From: Dinochytrium kinnereticum | Lineage: Eukaryota; Chytridiomycota; Chytridiomycetes; Chytridiales; Chytridiaceae | Direction of reading: 5' to 3' | NCBI GenBank assembly: GCA_027604005.1 | Contig: JADGJT010000281.1 | Span: forward strand, 4,949 to 31,369 | DNA: 26,421 nt | Part shown: piece after piece, positions 9,235 to 19,529 of the stretch | Layout of the letters: each line of letters starts with the position of its first letter | Numbering within the stretch: position 1 is the first letter of the stretch | Notes under the pieces: model-generated | Told to the model about the DNA's origin: nothing | Databases searched by the model: none | Seen by the model: the letters and a program-made list of their open reading frames with translations, nothing else | Made by a program: the position numbers and the translations under genes

Positions 9235-12200
9235 CTACTTCCCAACTTGAATATCACCACCCCTTTCCCCATTGCTAAAGTTATTCAAACCTGCATCCTG
9301 ATCAAGCCCTTCGTTCATATCTCTATTCAACGCAATCTCCCCGTGATGATTTTGGGGTGGTGGTGGAAGTGTAAATCCCTCACGTAGCTTAAAGTCTGAA
9401 TCAAGCATTCCACCTCCAAGGCTATCCCAAACTGGGAACGGGAGGGGACGCCGAGTTGTGTAGTATCGGTGTTCGCTGTTATTCTTTGACTTGTCCTGGC
9501 TCTCGATGAAGCGCTCGTTGCTCTACCAAAATAATAGGGGAAAATATGATCAGATAAGGATGCGGAAGAGAGAAACCAGCATCCTACCAATTCTGTCACA
9601 GGCACCCTGGGGACCATCTCCAGATAGAGTTTCAGCCCACAATCATTACAAATTGTTTTAAACCCATCTGTGCCATTCCTCCAACAGACCGTTTCCGTAA
9701 CCCCGCACTTCTTGCAACTCTTAACATCCTCCATCTCAATATCTCCATTATCAATGCGAGCTTTCTTAACAATTCTTCCATCCTCACCCTCGTTCATATC
9801 TTTGCAATCCTCAACACGCTTTGGCGGCCCGGTCCTATACAACCCACTGCATCCCCATAAAGCCCATGGGAATCCAGGCGGAACGAGTCCGGTGCAAACG
9901 TAACGAAGCGCCTTGCGGATAGAGGTGTGGTTACGGACCGCTTGCTCGCCAAATCGGTTCATGAGTTTCGCGAGGTTTCCGGTGGCGGGATCAGTATTTT
10001 CGGGGTCGAAGGGTTCGAGGGCTTTGGATGAGACCACTGAGCTATGAAGGACAGCAGTTTTAGGTGGTGGTTAATGTGAGCCGTCACAGACAAAGCCTAC
10101 CATGAATTGTCTTCAAAGTATCGAACTACGTAAGACCCAGGATTCATTGATTTCACAGGAATAGAGTCGTCAAGTTCTTCCAGAGGTATTATCTGATTTC
10201 AAAGTGCTCAGTATGCTGCTGTGAAGAGGAGTCGCAGTGATAGGTGAGACGTACCATGCCAGGCCACCAGATTTGATTATCCTTCACCTTCATAAACTTG
10301 TGTGGGACGACAAACACCACAGACTGCATTTCAACGGGTGAGGTGAAGAATATAACACGCATATATATCAAGATGCAAGAACAAAGGAATCAAAAACAAA
10401 GCTGATTAGAAAAGGCAAAGCATGAACATGCCAGCTTACCCCCTCCTCCAACCACTCCTCTGCCTGGTCTCCCCACTCCTTCTCAAACGCCTCCAAAATA
10501 GACTTCTCCATATCGTCCTCCGATCTGTCTACGATGCATTCAACGGCTGTCCTCAAATCATCCTCTACGTCCTTTATCGAAAGGTAGCCGCCCTTAGGGA
10601 CAGCCGAGAGGGTGTGATGGGATGGCAAATCTGGGTCAATGGTACCAAGTTCAGGGATTGATATATCGAGACGAGCGGTGATAGATGCGAGTGTTGGGAT
10701 TGTTGGATTTGGTTTCGGTGGTGGGGTTGATTCAAGCGGAAGGCTTTTTCGAGACGCTAACAATTCCAACAGGAGGTAAAAAAACGCAAGGTTAACCACT
10801 TTAACGCAAATAATGATAATAAGCCTTACTTCTTCTCTTTCTAGAGCCATTTACTTCCTTTACAGGGACAATACCCGCTTTCCTCAAACCCAGACATCCC
10901 TCCCAGACGTCCTCTCCAACCTCTCCTTTCGCACCCCACCTGCTCCACCTCATCGAAATGGAAGCTCTACCTCCCTTTGCAGCCTCAATCGCCTTCAAAA
11001 CATCCTTCCTTCCCAACCATCCAGGCAGACATCTTTCCATAGTCGCTGCCGGCTCGCTTCCAGTCGTAGGGTCAAGCAATCTGAAATTGGAGATAGCAAT
11101 ACCGTTTCGAGAAGACCTTTTACCGCCTTGTGGGTATTGATAGGGGCAAACAGTCCCGTAAGCCCCGTTTGAAAAGTATCGGATCACGACGGAGGTGGTT
11201 TTGGGGTCCGGGCGTGGCATTGTTGCGTCCCACTCCTCAGAGGGAACTATTATGGCGGCTGACCAGGAAGGGGGTTCGGAGGGTGCCGCGTCGTTGACAA
11301 GGACGACATACCGATGATCATCTGGTATTGTAGGAAAGGGAAGTTAAAGAGGATAAGAATATAAATGATGGCATCAGATGGGATGGAACTTACAATCTGG
11401 CACAAGGTACCCCGGCATCACTGAGGAATCAGGAACCTCATCGACGGAGACGTGTTGAGTCAGCTTTTGGAGTCGACGAAGTACTCGTCTGACCTTATCC
11501 CGCTCTCCGATCGTGAGTCTTGAAGGTTTATTGTCAACTGGTGGCAGGGGTTTCATTGTAGAAATATCTTCTTCTACTTTTGGCCCTGAAGCCGAAAAGA
11601 TGGTTAGATTTCGACCGTGCGGAACGGTGAACTGTAATGGAAAGACAAAGGAAAAATCTTTGGAAAATAAATAAACCTGACGAAGCTGAAGCACGCTCTT
11701 TAACTATGATAGAAGACCCAGCTGAAATGCAAAAAATATCACGCTCAGATTACAAACAAGAAAGACATCGTAGCCACCAGAAAACAAATCTTCATACCTG
11801 TCCCCTTGGCCCCCTTCCATTGAAGCTCTTCAGCAACCAAATCCCCCTTAAACAACCCTCCCAAAATATGCATAACTGAGTAAACGTTGAAAGAATTCCC
11901 TAGCATCCCATGGCGTTGCGGCCTCCGTGCCGATTCAGTTTCAGTATAGAAGTCGGGAAAGCCCATCAGACGCTCGACTAATTTGAATTAGGATCATATT
12001 AAGATTGGTGGAGCTTACTTTCAACTGGATGATAACTTCGCCGTTTTCCATCGGGGTACCAGAGAACATTGAAACGACTGTCACCAAGGTGAGGAGAGCT
12101 ATTACCCTGTAAGCATAGTTAGAGAAAATAAATTGCGAATAAAGTCTGACTTACTCTTGTTATGCATTGTGCTTTAACAATTTCACTTTATTGTTCTTAG

Positions 12201-14306
12201 GGTTAGAATTGGCGCGCTAGGAGAAGGCCCTTTTTTGAAGTCAGAAAAGACTTACGGAATAGCCTCGTCTAAAACCACTTCCTGAGTAGTCATTGGTCTA
12301 TCCTGAAGATTCTGAGGGATCTTTCGAATGGGTATGTTGGTCCAAAAGAGGCGATTACGACGGCATGCGGAGAGATCAACGGAGTCTATGACATCATTAG
12401 ATTCATCATCAGATCAAGGCATATCGGAAGAGAACAGATTCTCACCAACGGCGGTAGGTTTAACGCCCAATTCTTTCGAAATAATATTCATATCCTCGAC
12501 CCTCATCCTAACATTCTCAAACAAAAACCATCTCGGTTTTGTTTCTTTCAACACCCTCACATACTCGAAAAAGAACGAGCTTTGTTCTCCCTGCACAACG
12601 CCTGCACCCTGTCCCAAAAAGCTTAAATCTGTGCAAGGCGATCCTCCAACCAAAAGATCCACAACAGGTTCTCCCCCACCTTTCGCCCAGGTAGAAAGCT
12701 TCTGGCTCTCAACCGTGTTTTTAAGAAGCCTCGGAAGATCTTTGACAGGGTTGAACTTTGTGACGTCTCCAACTTGAATAACGTTGCCGCTGTGGGATTC
12801 AGCATAAGTGTCGAGAACTTCGCAGGCCGTGGTATCAATCTCGCTGCTGAGATAGGCAGAGGGCTGGACTCCTAGGCGGCGAAGGGCGATGTAAGCTGCG
12901 CCAATGCCGTCAAAAAGGGAGAGCACAACGGGCTTTGAACGCCAGCTGGGGTTGCCCTCTATTTCTTTGTGGATGGCCTTTATACTATTAATAAAGCATA
13001 ACATAGGTGTATGTACCTGACATGTGCTGCAAAACCACTCAATATCTGGGACGTGATCGAGGCCGAGACATTTGATATGGAATACAGCGGGGCAGCCGTC
13101 GCAACACATAAGCTAAGAAAATCAAAATATCAACGCTAAAACTTTGACTTATAACAGAAACTTACCTCTCCATGCTCATTACAGATAGCGCATATATTAT
13201 CGCTATCATCTGACTCAGATTCTTCATCATCTGAGTGATATGTCTCCCTGATTCTTGAAGCAGCCTTTGAACGCTATTAGTAAGGCGGAGACAATAGCGG
13301 ATATACTAACAAGTGCACGAAGCGCTTTCAACTTGCACTGTGCTCGTTTCGGACAGGTTCCTATTTTATGGAATTCCCAAATATTAAAATTCATTCTGCC
13401 TCAAAGGCACTTTAATCTCTCAAACCTTTACAGTGGCAGCATTGCCTTTGAGAAGCGTTAACAAAAACTATGTGGAAACAAAAACATTACCAGTGATCAT
13501 CAGACTCAGCGATATCCCAATCCCACCCTTCACGAACGAAGCACGCTCTTCGCATGGAGCAGAAAAGAGCAAGCAGATCAGACACTGTTAAAAACCCACA
13601 GAGACTCCTGGACCTACTTGCAAACAACATTCCTACAAATCGGCCTAATCACAGATGGCGTCACTATCCCAATGCCCTCTCCTTCGTCCTCCTCTTTCAC
13701 ACCTGACCCTCTCGTTCTTTTCCTCTTACCCGACAACGCCCCGCCATCCGCTTTCCCAACAACCTCATCTGGCCTCTCCTTTTCGTTCGAACAGACCATC
13801 ATTTCGCTCCCTTCAGATCTCCCACAGACATGACAGCAGTCACTGGACATGTCCGGGGGTTCGGAAGGGTCGGAGGCATCAGTTTCAGCAAGGGCGGAGT
13901 TCTTTGAACGAGGTTTGCGGGAAAGGTATTTTTCTCTTTTGGGAGTGTTAGATAGAGTTTGCGAGCACGATATTGAAGGAGCATGACTGAAAGAGGATGG
14001 TCTCACTTTGCCAGTAGCGTCGGGACGATGTTCTAAATCAAAAGATACGTGGTTTTAGAGTCGTTAGACCCATAAGCCGCATGCAGTGGAAGTAGAAGGG
14101 AGACAAAGCACATGAATGGTGAGAAGAAAGCACTGACAAGTTCCCCACCCCATTGAGTCGTGGAGAGACACGATCCTGCGCACCATCCAAACCGCAAGCA
14201 AACCGAAAATCCTTACCTCGGCCTCACGAAGAGCCACCAGAGCGGCATCCAGCTTGCATTCGGTGATGCATTGCTTGAGCTTCAGCTGTCGAATGATGGG
14301 ATCCAT
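9235..14306 (-). CDS. DNMT3-type cytosine-5 DNA methyltransferase with zinc-finger, PHD, PWWP and GATA modules
   Basis: Predicted nuclear enzyme moving methyl from SAM to C5 of cytosine. From 13112 down, exons 13112-13017, 12977-12446, 12385-12256, 12185-12155, 12106-12019, 11977-11798, 11721-11677, 11585-11394, 11321-10830, 10756-10440, 10323-10255, 10192-10101, 10041-9588 and 9522-9235 keep one frame for 1,001 codons. Upstream exons are 14306-14217 (tentative), 14032-13618, 13547-13491, 13445-13426, 13360-13311 and 13264-13166. Order: Cys-rich zinc finger (CCHVC, ICRNVVCKACF, HWQCCHCKGTC); PHD finger (ICAIC, MCCDGC, FHIKC, FCSTC); MTase; PWWP-like; PWWP; GATA finger (CKKC-x18-CNDC). MTase motifs: LSLFDGIG, SSEID, VGDV, GGSPCTDLS (catalytic Cys codon 12635-12633), FLFENV, ACRRNRLFW, CITRGNSS, ERLMGFP, GMLGNSF. 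The short target-recognition region and GGSPC-DLS favour DNMT3 over DNMT1, DIM-2, RID or DNMT2. The 5' end is unresolved: exon 14306-14217 does not meet the next in phase. Confidence 0.88.
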
Positions 14307-14437
14307 ACAAAAAAGTGACAAACTGGTTGTGAAACGGTTTGAGGCAAGTAAAGGGTGTTAACATTCCATTTGCACCAATGTGTTTTACAGTTTCGTGAAT
14401 TGTAAAGCGGCCATCGCCGACATGAAGAGAGTAGCAG

Positions 14438-15832
14438 CTACCAAAGACGTAGCTGGAGGTACACAATGTTAAGGCTCTTATCAAATTTTGTCCCGACGTC
14501 CGTCAGGAATCCCTGGACCTTGAAGCCAAGCTTCTGAAGGAGATAGATGTGGTTCGCATGGCGAAGCTCCGGCATGTCTTGAGTATAAATTCAGAAAGCA
14601 TTGAATAGTGTATACTTACTGAGAAGATCTCGGAATCCGTAACTTTTTGCCCTATCTATAAGACTCGAAACAAGGCTTACACCAACAGGGGTGTGATGAT
14701 GCCCATGATGAACAAAGAAAGATATCTCCCGTGTTCTAATAGCGCAAAAGGTTAAAAAAAACACAGAATATATCACAAGTAATTCACCTGTAGAAACCAT
14801 CCCTGGCCACGTGAACCGGCAAATGCCCATAAGCTGCCTATAGAAAGTGCGGTTAGACTGAAGAAGTAAACAACCAAAACACATACAACAGTTCCATCGT
14901 TCGCCACAGCAACAACCAAAGGATTCTTCCTCTCAGCCGAAAAAGTCCTCAAATATACTGCCGCAGCATCAACACTTTGCTCAACTGTATCCCCTGTCAA
15001 AGTCCCATTCGAGATCTCCCAATTGTAAATCTCTATGATCCCCTTAAAATCTTCCTCCGTCGCATCTCTGACAGTATATCCCGGCGCATTCCTGTCAATC
15101 TCGGGCTCAGCACTTGCGACAGGAACATCGATTGATGTCTTGACGTCCGAACCATCTTGAAGCGCACACTGCATGTAGATGTCGTCAAGGTCACGATCGA
15201 ATTTGATCATGATTCCTTTGAGGAAGATCATTCTTTTAAACCCAAGTGAATCGAAAAGCCCTAAACTCTTTTCGTTTTCGGCGCAGATGGAGGCTATTTC
15301 AGATTTGTTATGGCATTGACTATCAGTAGATGCTTACCTAGCATGGTTTGATACCCTAGCGCTTTTGCCCGCGCCATCATATGCTGGACAACCTTGCGTC
15401 CGATACCCTTCCGGTGATAGTCACGATGAATGGCAAGGCCAATTTCAACCGTCCTGTTTGCATGAAGTCATGAAGCTCTTTAAAAACAAGTGATAATACA
15501 AGCAAGGAACCATTGCTCACTGACTTTGCGAAGGCCGGCAAAGAAATGTAGCTCCTCAGTCCACAGCTCCCGACCTGTAAGAACAAATCAAGACAGTGAG
15601 AAACCGGTTGAAGCATTGACCGCATGCATCTCACCACAACCCCATCCAAAGTTGTTACTGTGACAAGAGGCTTTGCAGGATCCCCGGAGCAGCTATTGAA
15701 CCACTGCAACCTATCCTCAAGTGTCTTTGCATGGTAGTCCGCAAATGCCGTATTGTTCAGGATTTCCCAGTTCTGGATCTCCATGATACTCGGCACGTCG
15801 GCCTCGACGGCATCTCGGATGATCACCTCCAT
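14438..15832 (-). CDS. tandem-domain GNAT acetyltransferase (phosphinothricin acetyltransferase-like)
   Basis: Two GNAT N-acetyltransferase domains in one 358-aa protein, both of the Pat/Bar/YncA type that acetylates small amines. Exons 15832-15635, 15574-15525, 15453-15338, 15293-14887, 14837-14788, 14735-14620 and 14577-14438 join in frame. Domain 1 (about 1-175) opens with IIRDAVEADVPSIMEIQNWE and has TVEIGLAIHRDYHRKGIGRK, the acetyl-CoA loop with GIG intact, then SICAENEKSLGLFDSLGFK. Domain 2 (about 192-358) repeats the plan: YTVRDATEEDFKGIIEIYNW, then REISFFVHHGHHHTPVGVS, where the GxG loop is lost, then HANHIYLLQKLGFKVQGF. The two intron positions flanking each acetyl-CoA-binding strand are similar in both halves, consistent with internal duplication. 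The last acceptor is AAG. The substrate cannot be inferred. The stop lies about 130 bp before the presumed start of the methyltransferase. Confidence 0.88.
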
Positions 15833-15948
15833 TTTAGGTGAACACCAAGCAACGTCCAGATCAAAAGTTGAACGATATACTGCAAGATCCGACGGTAGCT
15901 CAAATCCAATGGACTGGTAATTATTGGGTTTAATTTAATTGAATATGA

Positions 15949-18296
15949 TCATTGCTCTTCTGTGGTGATCTTTCGCTTCTTCTTAAAGCGATCAACGGCA
16001 GAATACGCGCGCTCAGGCTCTACGATGCCTTGCGCACGCTTCTTTTCACGCTCTTTCTCACTCCTCTCCTTGTTAAGACCTTCGATAAACGACGCCTAAA
16101 AAATCGGTTAATCACGTTACATCAGGTATAAAGCAGGAAAGATAGTGGCTAACTCCAACTAAGTCTACTCACCCGCTTTGGATCCAAGATATTTGACTGC
16201 TTTCGGATGTACCTTCTCATAGCCGACGACTTGCCACGAGCCCTCTGTCGGGGGGTGAACTTCTCCTCTGGGTTATTCGCTTCAAACTGCCTCTTTTTCT
16301 CCACCCGAAGAACCTCCTGTGGTGTCCTATCCACAGTACCAATAACAGTGGGATCAAGTGAAATCATCTCAGGTTGAATCTACCAAACAGTTAGATACAA
16401 ATATAGCATGAAGGCACGACCAAAACAAAGGGAAAAAACCAACCTTCTCCAACAGAGCGTGCACTTCTGTCGTCTTCCTCTGCTTTTTGGTCTGGAAGGG
16501 GTTGGCTTCCATGGCGTCGTAGTTGGGCTCTCCAGAACCGGGAATGACGAGGCTAGAGATACCTTTGGCGTGCCCAAATCCGAGAACATCTTCGTATGGG
16601 CAGAACCTCAGTTTGCTCACTCGGGATCCTGGCTGGAGGTGATTCATGTACGGAGACTCGGCTTTGGTTTTAATAGCGTCCTTCCAGAGCTGTGAGCACA
16701 AGATGGCATTAACTTAGTCATTTAACAGCTGTCAAGTTTGGTGGTCTAAAAAGAAAAAAAAAAGCCTCACTGTCACGTTGGGTCCATAGCCAACGGCCAA
16801 AATTCCCATTTGACTGATGTCGATAGTGGTAGCTGGTGTAGGTGTAAAATATTGCTCGACAGCCTTGTAAGTTCGAACGTCCCACACCTTCATTTGCCCA
16901 TCCAATCCCGTTGTGACCATGTAACTTAATAAAATGAACGCACCAAGTGTCAAAAAGCCGTACGTAGAAATTTGAAAAATCAATCAGGACTTACGTTCCA
17001 GATCGATCAATCGCCAGCGACTGCACTGGTCCACGATGGCAAAGCATTTTCACCACGGGCTCGTTTACACTAGGGCTCCAAAGAGTAACAGTGCCTGCGA
17101 AATGAGGTTCAATAATAGACAAGTAGAACGGAAAGGAGTTATTTGAAGTGGAACCCGGCTCACCATTATTGTGTCCTAAATGCAGAATCGCATTATAAGG
17201 GTTCTGCCTCATAGTTTTGCACTCTCCCAGCCGCGTCTTTTGCTCAGCAACAACCTGTCCTGTTGACGTATCCTGATAAAGGAGCCGTCCAGGTTTTCCC
17301 TAAGAAATCTTCTCAGTATCTTTGGTCAACGACCACCTATTCTCACGTACCACTGATGCTAGGAGGAAATGATAGGGTAAGAACTCCAGACAATTTACTT
17401 CAACGTGCTTCTGGAGGCAGTGAATTTCCATTCCAGTCTGATCGTAGATATAGACAAACTGCTTCTGGGCGACCGCGAACATGGTCTCATTGTGCAGCCA
17501 TCTTTGAACGGGAATAGATCGTTAGATATAGAATACTTACAGGGAAAAGAAACCTGGGGGACCCTACCTAACATCTCGAATCGTCTCCCGAACATGCAAC
17601 TCGCATCCTAAAGCCTTTGACTCCCAGTTAAAGGTAGCAATGTGGCCTTTCCGTCCACCTATCAGCAGATTCCTTGAAAACAAGGGTGTGAGAATCCCCA
17701 TCCTCCAAATCAAGCTTGTAATTCACCTTCCGTTACGGGTATAATCCAAAGAATAAGGTCCAAACTCATCCAGCTTCAGCTCAAAAATCTGGGGAAAGAG
17801 GAGTCAGCCTTTCCGTCTGCTCATTGTATTGGAAGATCCAGCAAAGCCCGCAAAGTCTCCAACCTTTCTCTGATTGTTAAGATCAACATGGTCTGCAAGT
17901 TCCTTTTGGCTCAGCTTATAAGTCCTTTCCATCCCTTCTGCCTCCAAGTAACCAGCCTCCTCCATGAGGAGCCTTTCCGTCTGAGCAGCCTTTTTAGCGG
18001 CATCGTCGTATTTTTTCGCAATTTTCCTGAGGTTCCCTTTCAATTTCTTGTCGGTGATGCTCTATTATTAATTCTTAGCATCCAGCATGAGTGGCTAGAA
18101 GTAGGAGAACCTTGATGGGGAGGTTGACTTTCTCTCGTTGGTACTTTTTGACCGCGGGATCCTGTGGAGGTGTCTGGTGGTTGTCTTTTGATGCGGAGGG
18201 GGATCTCTTTGTGCGTGGCTTCCTCTGAGGTCTGTCCTCAGACTCTTGTGATGGCTTGCGACCGACGCCTTCGTCAGTAGGCGTAATTGAAGGCAT
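15949..18296 (-). CDS. UTP7: UTP7/WDR46 (BING4) U3 snoRNP WD40 protein
   Basis: Component of the small-subunit processome needed for 18S rRNA maturation in the nucleolus. Eleven exons (18296-18111, 18061-17864, 17788-17727, 17672-17568, 17501-17351, 17299-17164, 17094-16995, 16924-16771, 16689-16444, 16379-16173, 16095-15949) join in frame to 563 aa. A basic N-terminus (about 1-65) is followed by a coiled helix ([20 protein letters not shown]), WD40 blades (for example [48 protein letters not shown]) and the family-specific BING4CT segment ([36 protein letters not shown]). A Lys/Arg-rich tail ends in KRKITTEEQ. Three acceptors are AAG (before 17672, 17501 and 16924), each forced by unbroken homology across the junction. 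It is transcribed divergently from the gene at 18690 and lies about 115 bp upstream of the GNAT gene. Confidence 0.95.
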
Positions 18297-18689
18297 TGTT
18301 CTTGCGTTGGGTTGTTCCAATAAAAAAAAAAAAAAAAAAAGGACTGATGGTTCGAGATTGTCAGATGTGAGAAGACCTTCCGACTTCAAAACAACTCTTA
18401 TTATTATTATACTACATGAATGCGGACAGCGAGTCAAAATGTCGATGCGTAGAAGGGGTGCTTTCGCATGCGTTTGGGCCCCTTCAAGGCATAATGGTCT
18501 CATTACCGTCGCTGGGTGAGGGAGCGATGCCTGTCCGACGTCTAAATTCCTCCGCGCCAAGATCTCTGCCATGGCGAGGCTGGCTCGGATCGGGCCTTAA
18601 CTTTTTCTTTTACTGTTTGCCTCTCACATTTAAATACTGTAATCACCCAACACCTCCCTCACACCTCCCACAATCGCATCTGAGCCGAC
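18297..18689. promoter_or_regulatory. divergent promoter region, UTP7 and unknown gene
   Basis: A gap of 393 bp between the UTP7 start (minus) and the start at 18690 (plus) must hold both promoters. It contains a poly-A run of about 18 at 18323-18340 and a short TTATTATTATTAT microsatellite near 18398-18411. Poly(dA:dT) tracts of this kind commonly exclude nucleosomes at divergent promoters in fungi. No factor-specific site was recognised. Confidence 0.45.
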
Positions 18690-19529
18690 ATGACCAAGGC
18701 CAGCAGATTCTGGAGATGCATTGCATGCGCATGCGGCGGGCGCGAAGTTGAGGACAGCGACTCGGACGCAGAGGCGCGGAGGGACAGGCGATCGGGGATG
18801 AGAGCGAGGGGTGCTGGAGATAACCCTTCAATGAGCCAAACAGTATCTTCCGGTTCCTATCGTCCCCTCACACCCACCTCACCATCATGCAATCGCATTC
18901 AACGGAATTTGCAGTCACCGCAGATCGCACGCATCCGCTCCAACGCCAGCCCTACCAACCATTACAGCGAGGATCGAAGCGAAGTCGCATCTTCGGTGGT
19001 CACCTTTATCCATCATCCAGATGCGCATGCATCCCCTTCCGTCGGCCACAGGCTTGACATTAATGCCAAGGGCCCAGCACTCAAGCATTCCCCAATCGTA
19101 GCTGGTGGCGTCATATCATCAAGCTATGCCTCTGGTGGCGTCAAAGTAGACACAACTGTCTCGACAGCTTGGCCATCTTCGAGCGCTCAACCGTGCTGGC
19201 TGTGTGATGTACATCATCCTAAAGGCATCTTTTGCGGCTTCGGTTTTCCTGATGATGGCGCAGGAGTTGGCGTTTCATGTCAGCCCGAATCAACTGCTTC
19301 CAACTCTACAGCCAACACAACATCCGTCGGTTCCAGTGCGGAACTACTTGGAAGCAATTTGAAAGCTACAGCAATGGCGCGTCAAAACTCGACGGTATCG
19401 ACACTTTCGACGGCATCGATCAACAGGCGGTTTGATAGCCAGCTGGCGAGCGCCAAGAGCGTTTTCAGTCGTATCAAGCAGACCAGCCAGGATCGACAGG
19501 AGAGTATCATGCGACGCACCCTCGTATGA
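18690..19529 (+). CDS. Ser-rich protein of unknown function, 279 aa
   Basis: Single-exon frame, not recognised. The N-terminus MTKASRFWRCIACACGG carries three closely spaced cysteines that could be lipidated or bind metal. It is followed by an acidic Asp/Ser patch and then a long Ser/Thr/Pro-rich, probably disordered middle. A second Cys cluster lies at PCWLCDVHHPKGIFCGF (about residues 169-185). The C-terminus has a likely helix, RRFDSQLASAKSVFSRIKQ, rich in basic residues. An AATAAA at 19630-19635, about 100 bp after the stop, and the divergent promoter with UTP7 support a real gene. It could be a lineage-specific regulator; no function is proposed. Confidence 0.65.
   Translation: MTKASRFWRCIACACGGREVEDSDSDAEARRDRRSGMRARGAGDNPSMSQTVSSGSYRPLTPTSPSCNRIQRNLQSPQIARIRSNASPTNHYSEDRSEVASSVVTFIHHPDAHASPSVGHRLDINAKGPALKHSPIVAGGVISSSYASGGVKVDTTVSTAWPSSSAQPCWLCDVHHPKGIFCGFGFPDDGAGVGVSCQPESTASNSTANTTSVGSSAELLGSNLKATAMARQNSTVSTLSTASINRRFDSQLASAKSVFSRIKQTSQDRQESIMRRTLV

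Noticed and set aside
9235..11394. PWWP plus GATA region as a separate gene from the methyltransferase
   Set aside because: All junctions from the MTase motif X exon through to the GATA exon keep one reading frame. I see no in-frame stop, intergenic gap or good alternative start between them.
11798..12977. Methyltransferase as DNMT1/DIM-2, RID/Masc1 or DNMT2
   Set aside because: There are no BAH domains and no long target-recognition domain. The motif IV context GGSPCTDLS and the short spacing from motif VIII to IX are unlike DIM-2 and RID, and the CFT signature of DNMT2 is absent.
13018..13110. Read-through from the PHD finger into the MTase with no intron at 13016-12978
   Set aside because: Read-through keeps frame and cannot be excluded, but the 39-nt segment has a GTACAT donor, a TTATTAAT branch-like site and an AAG acceptor, and its removal gives a more natural FCSTCQAIHKEIEG join.
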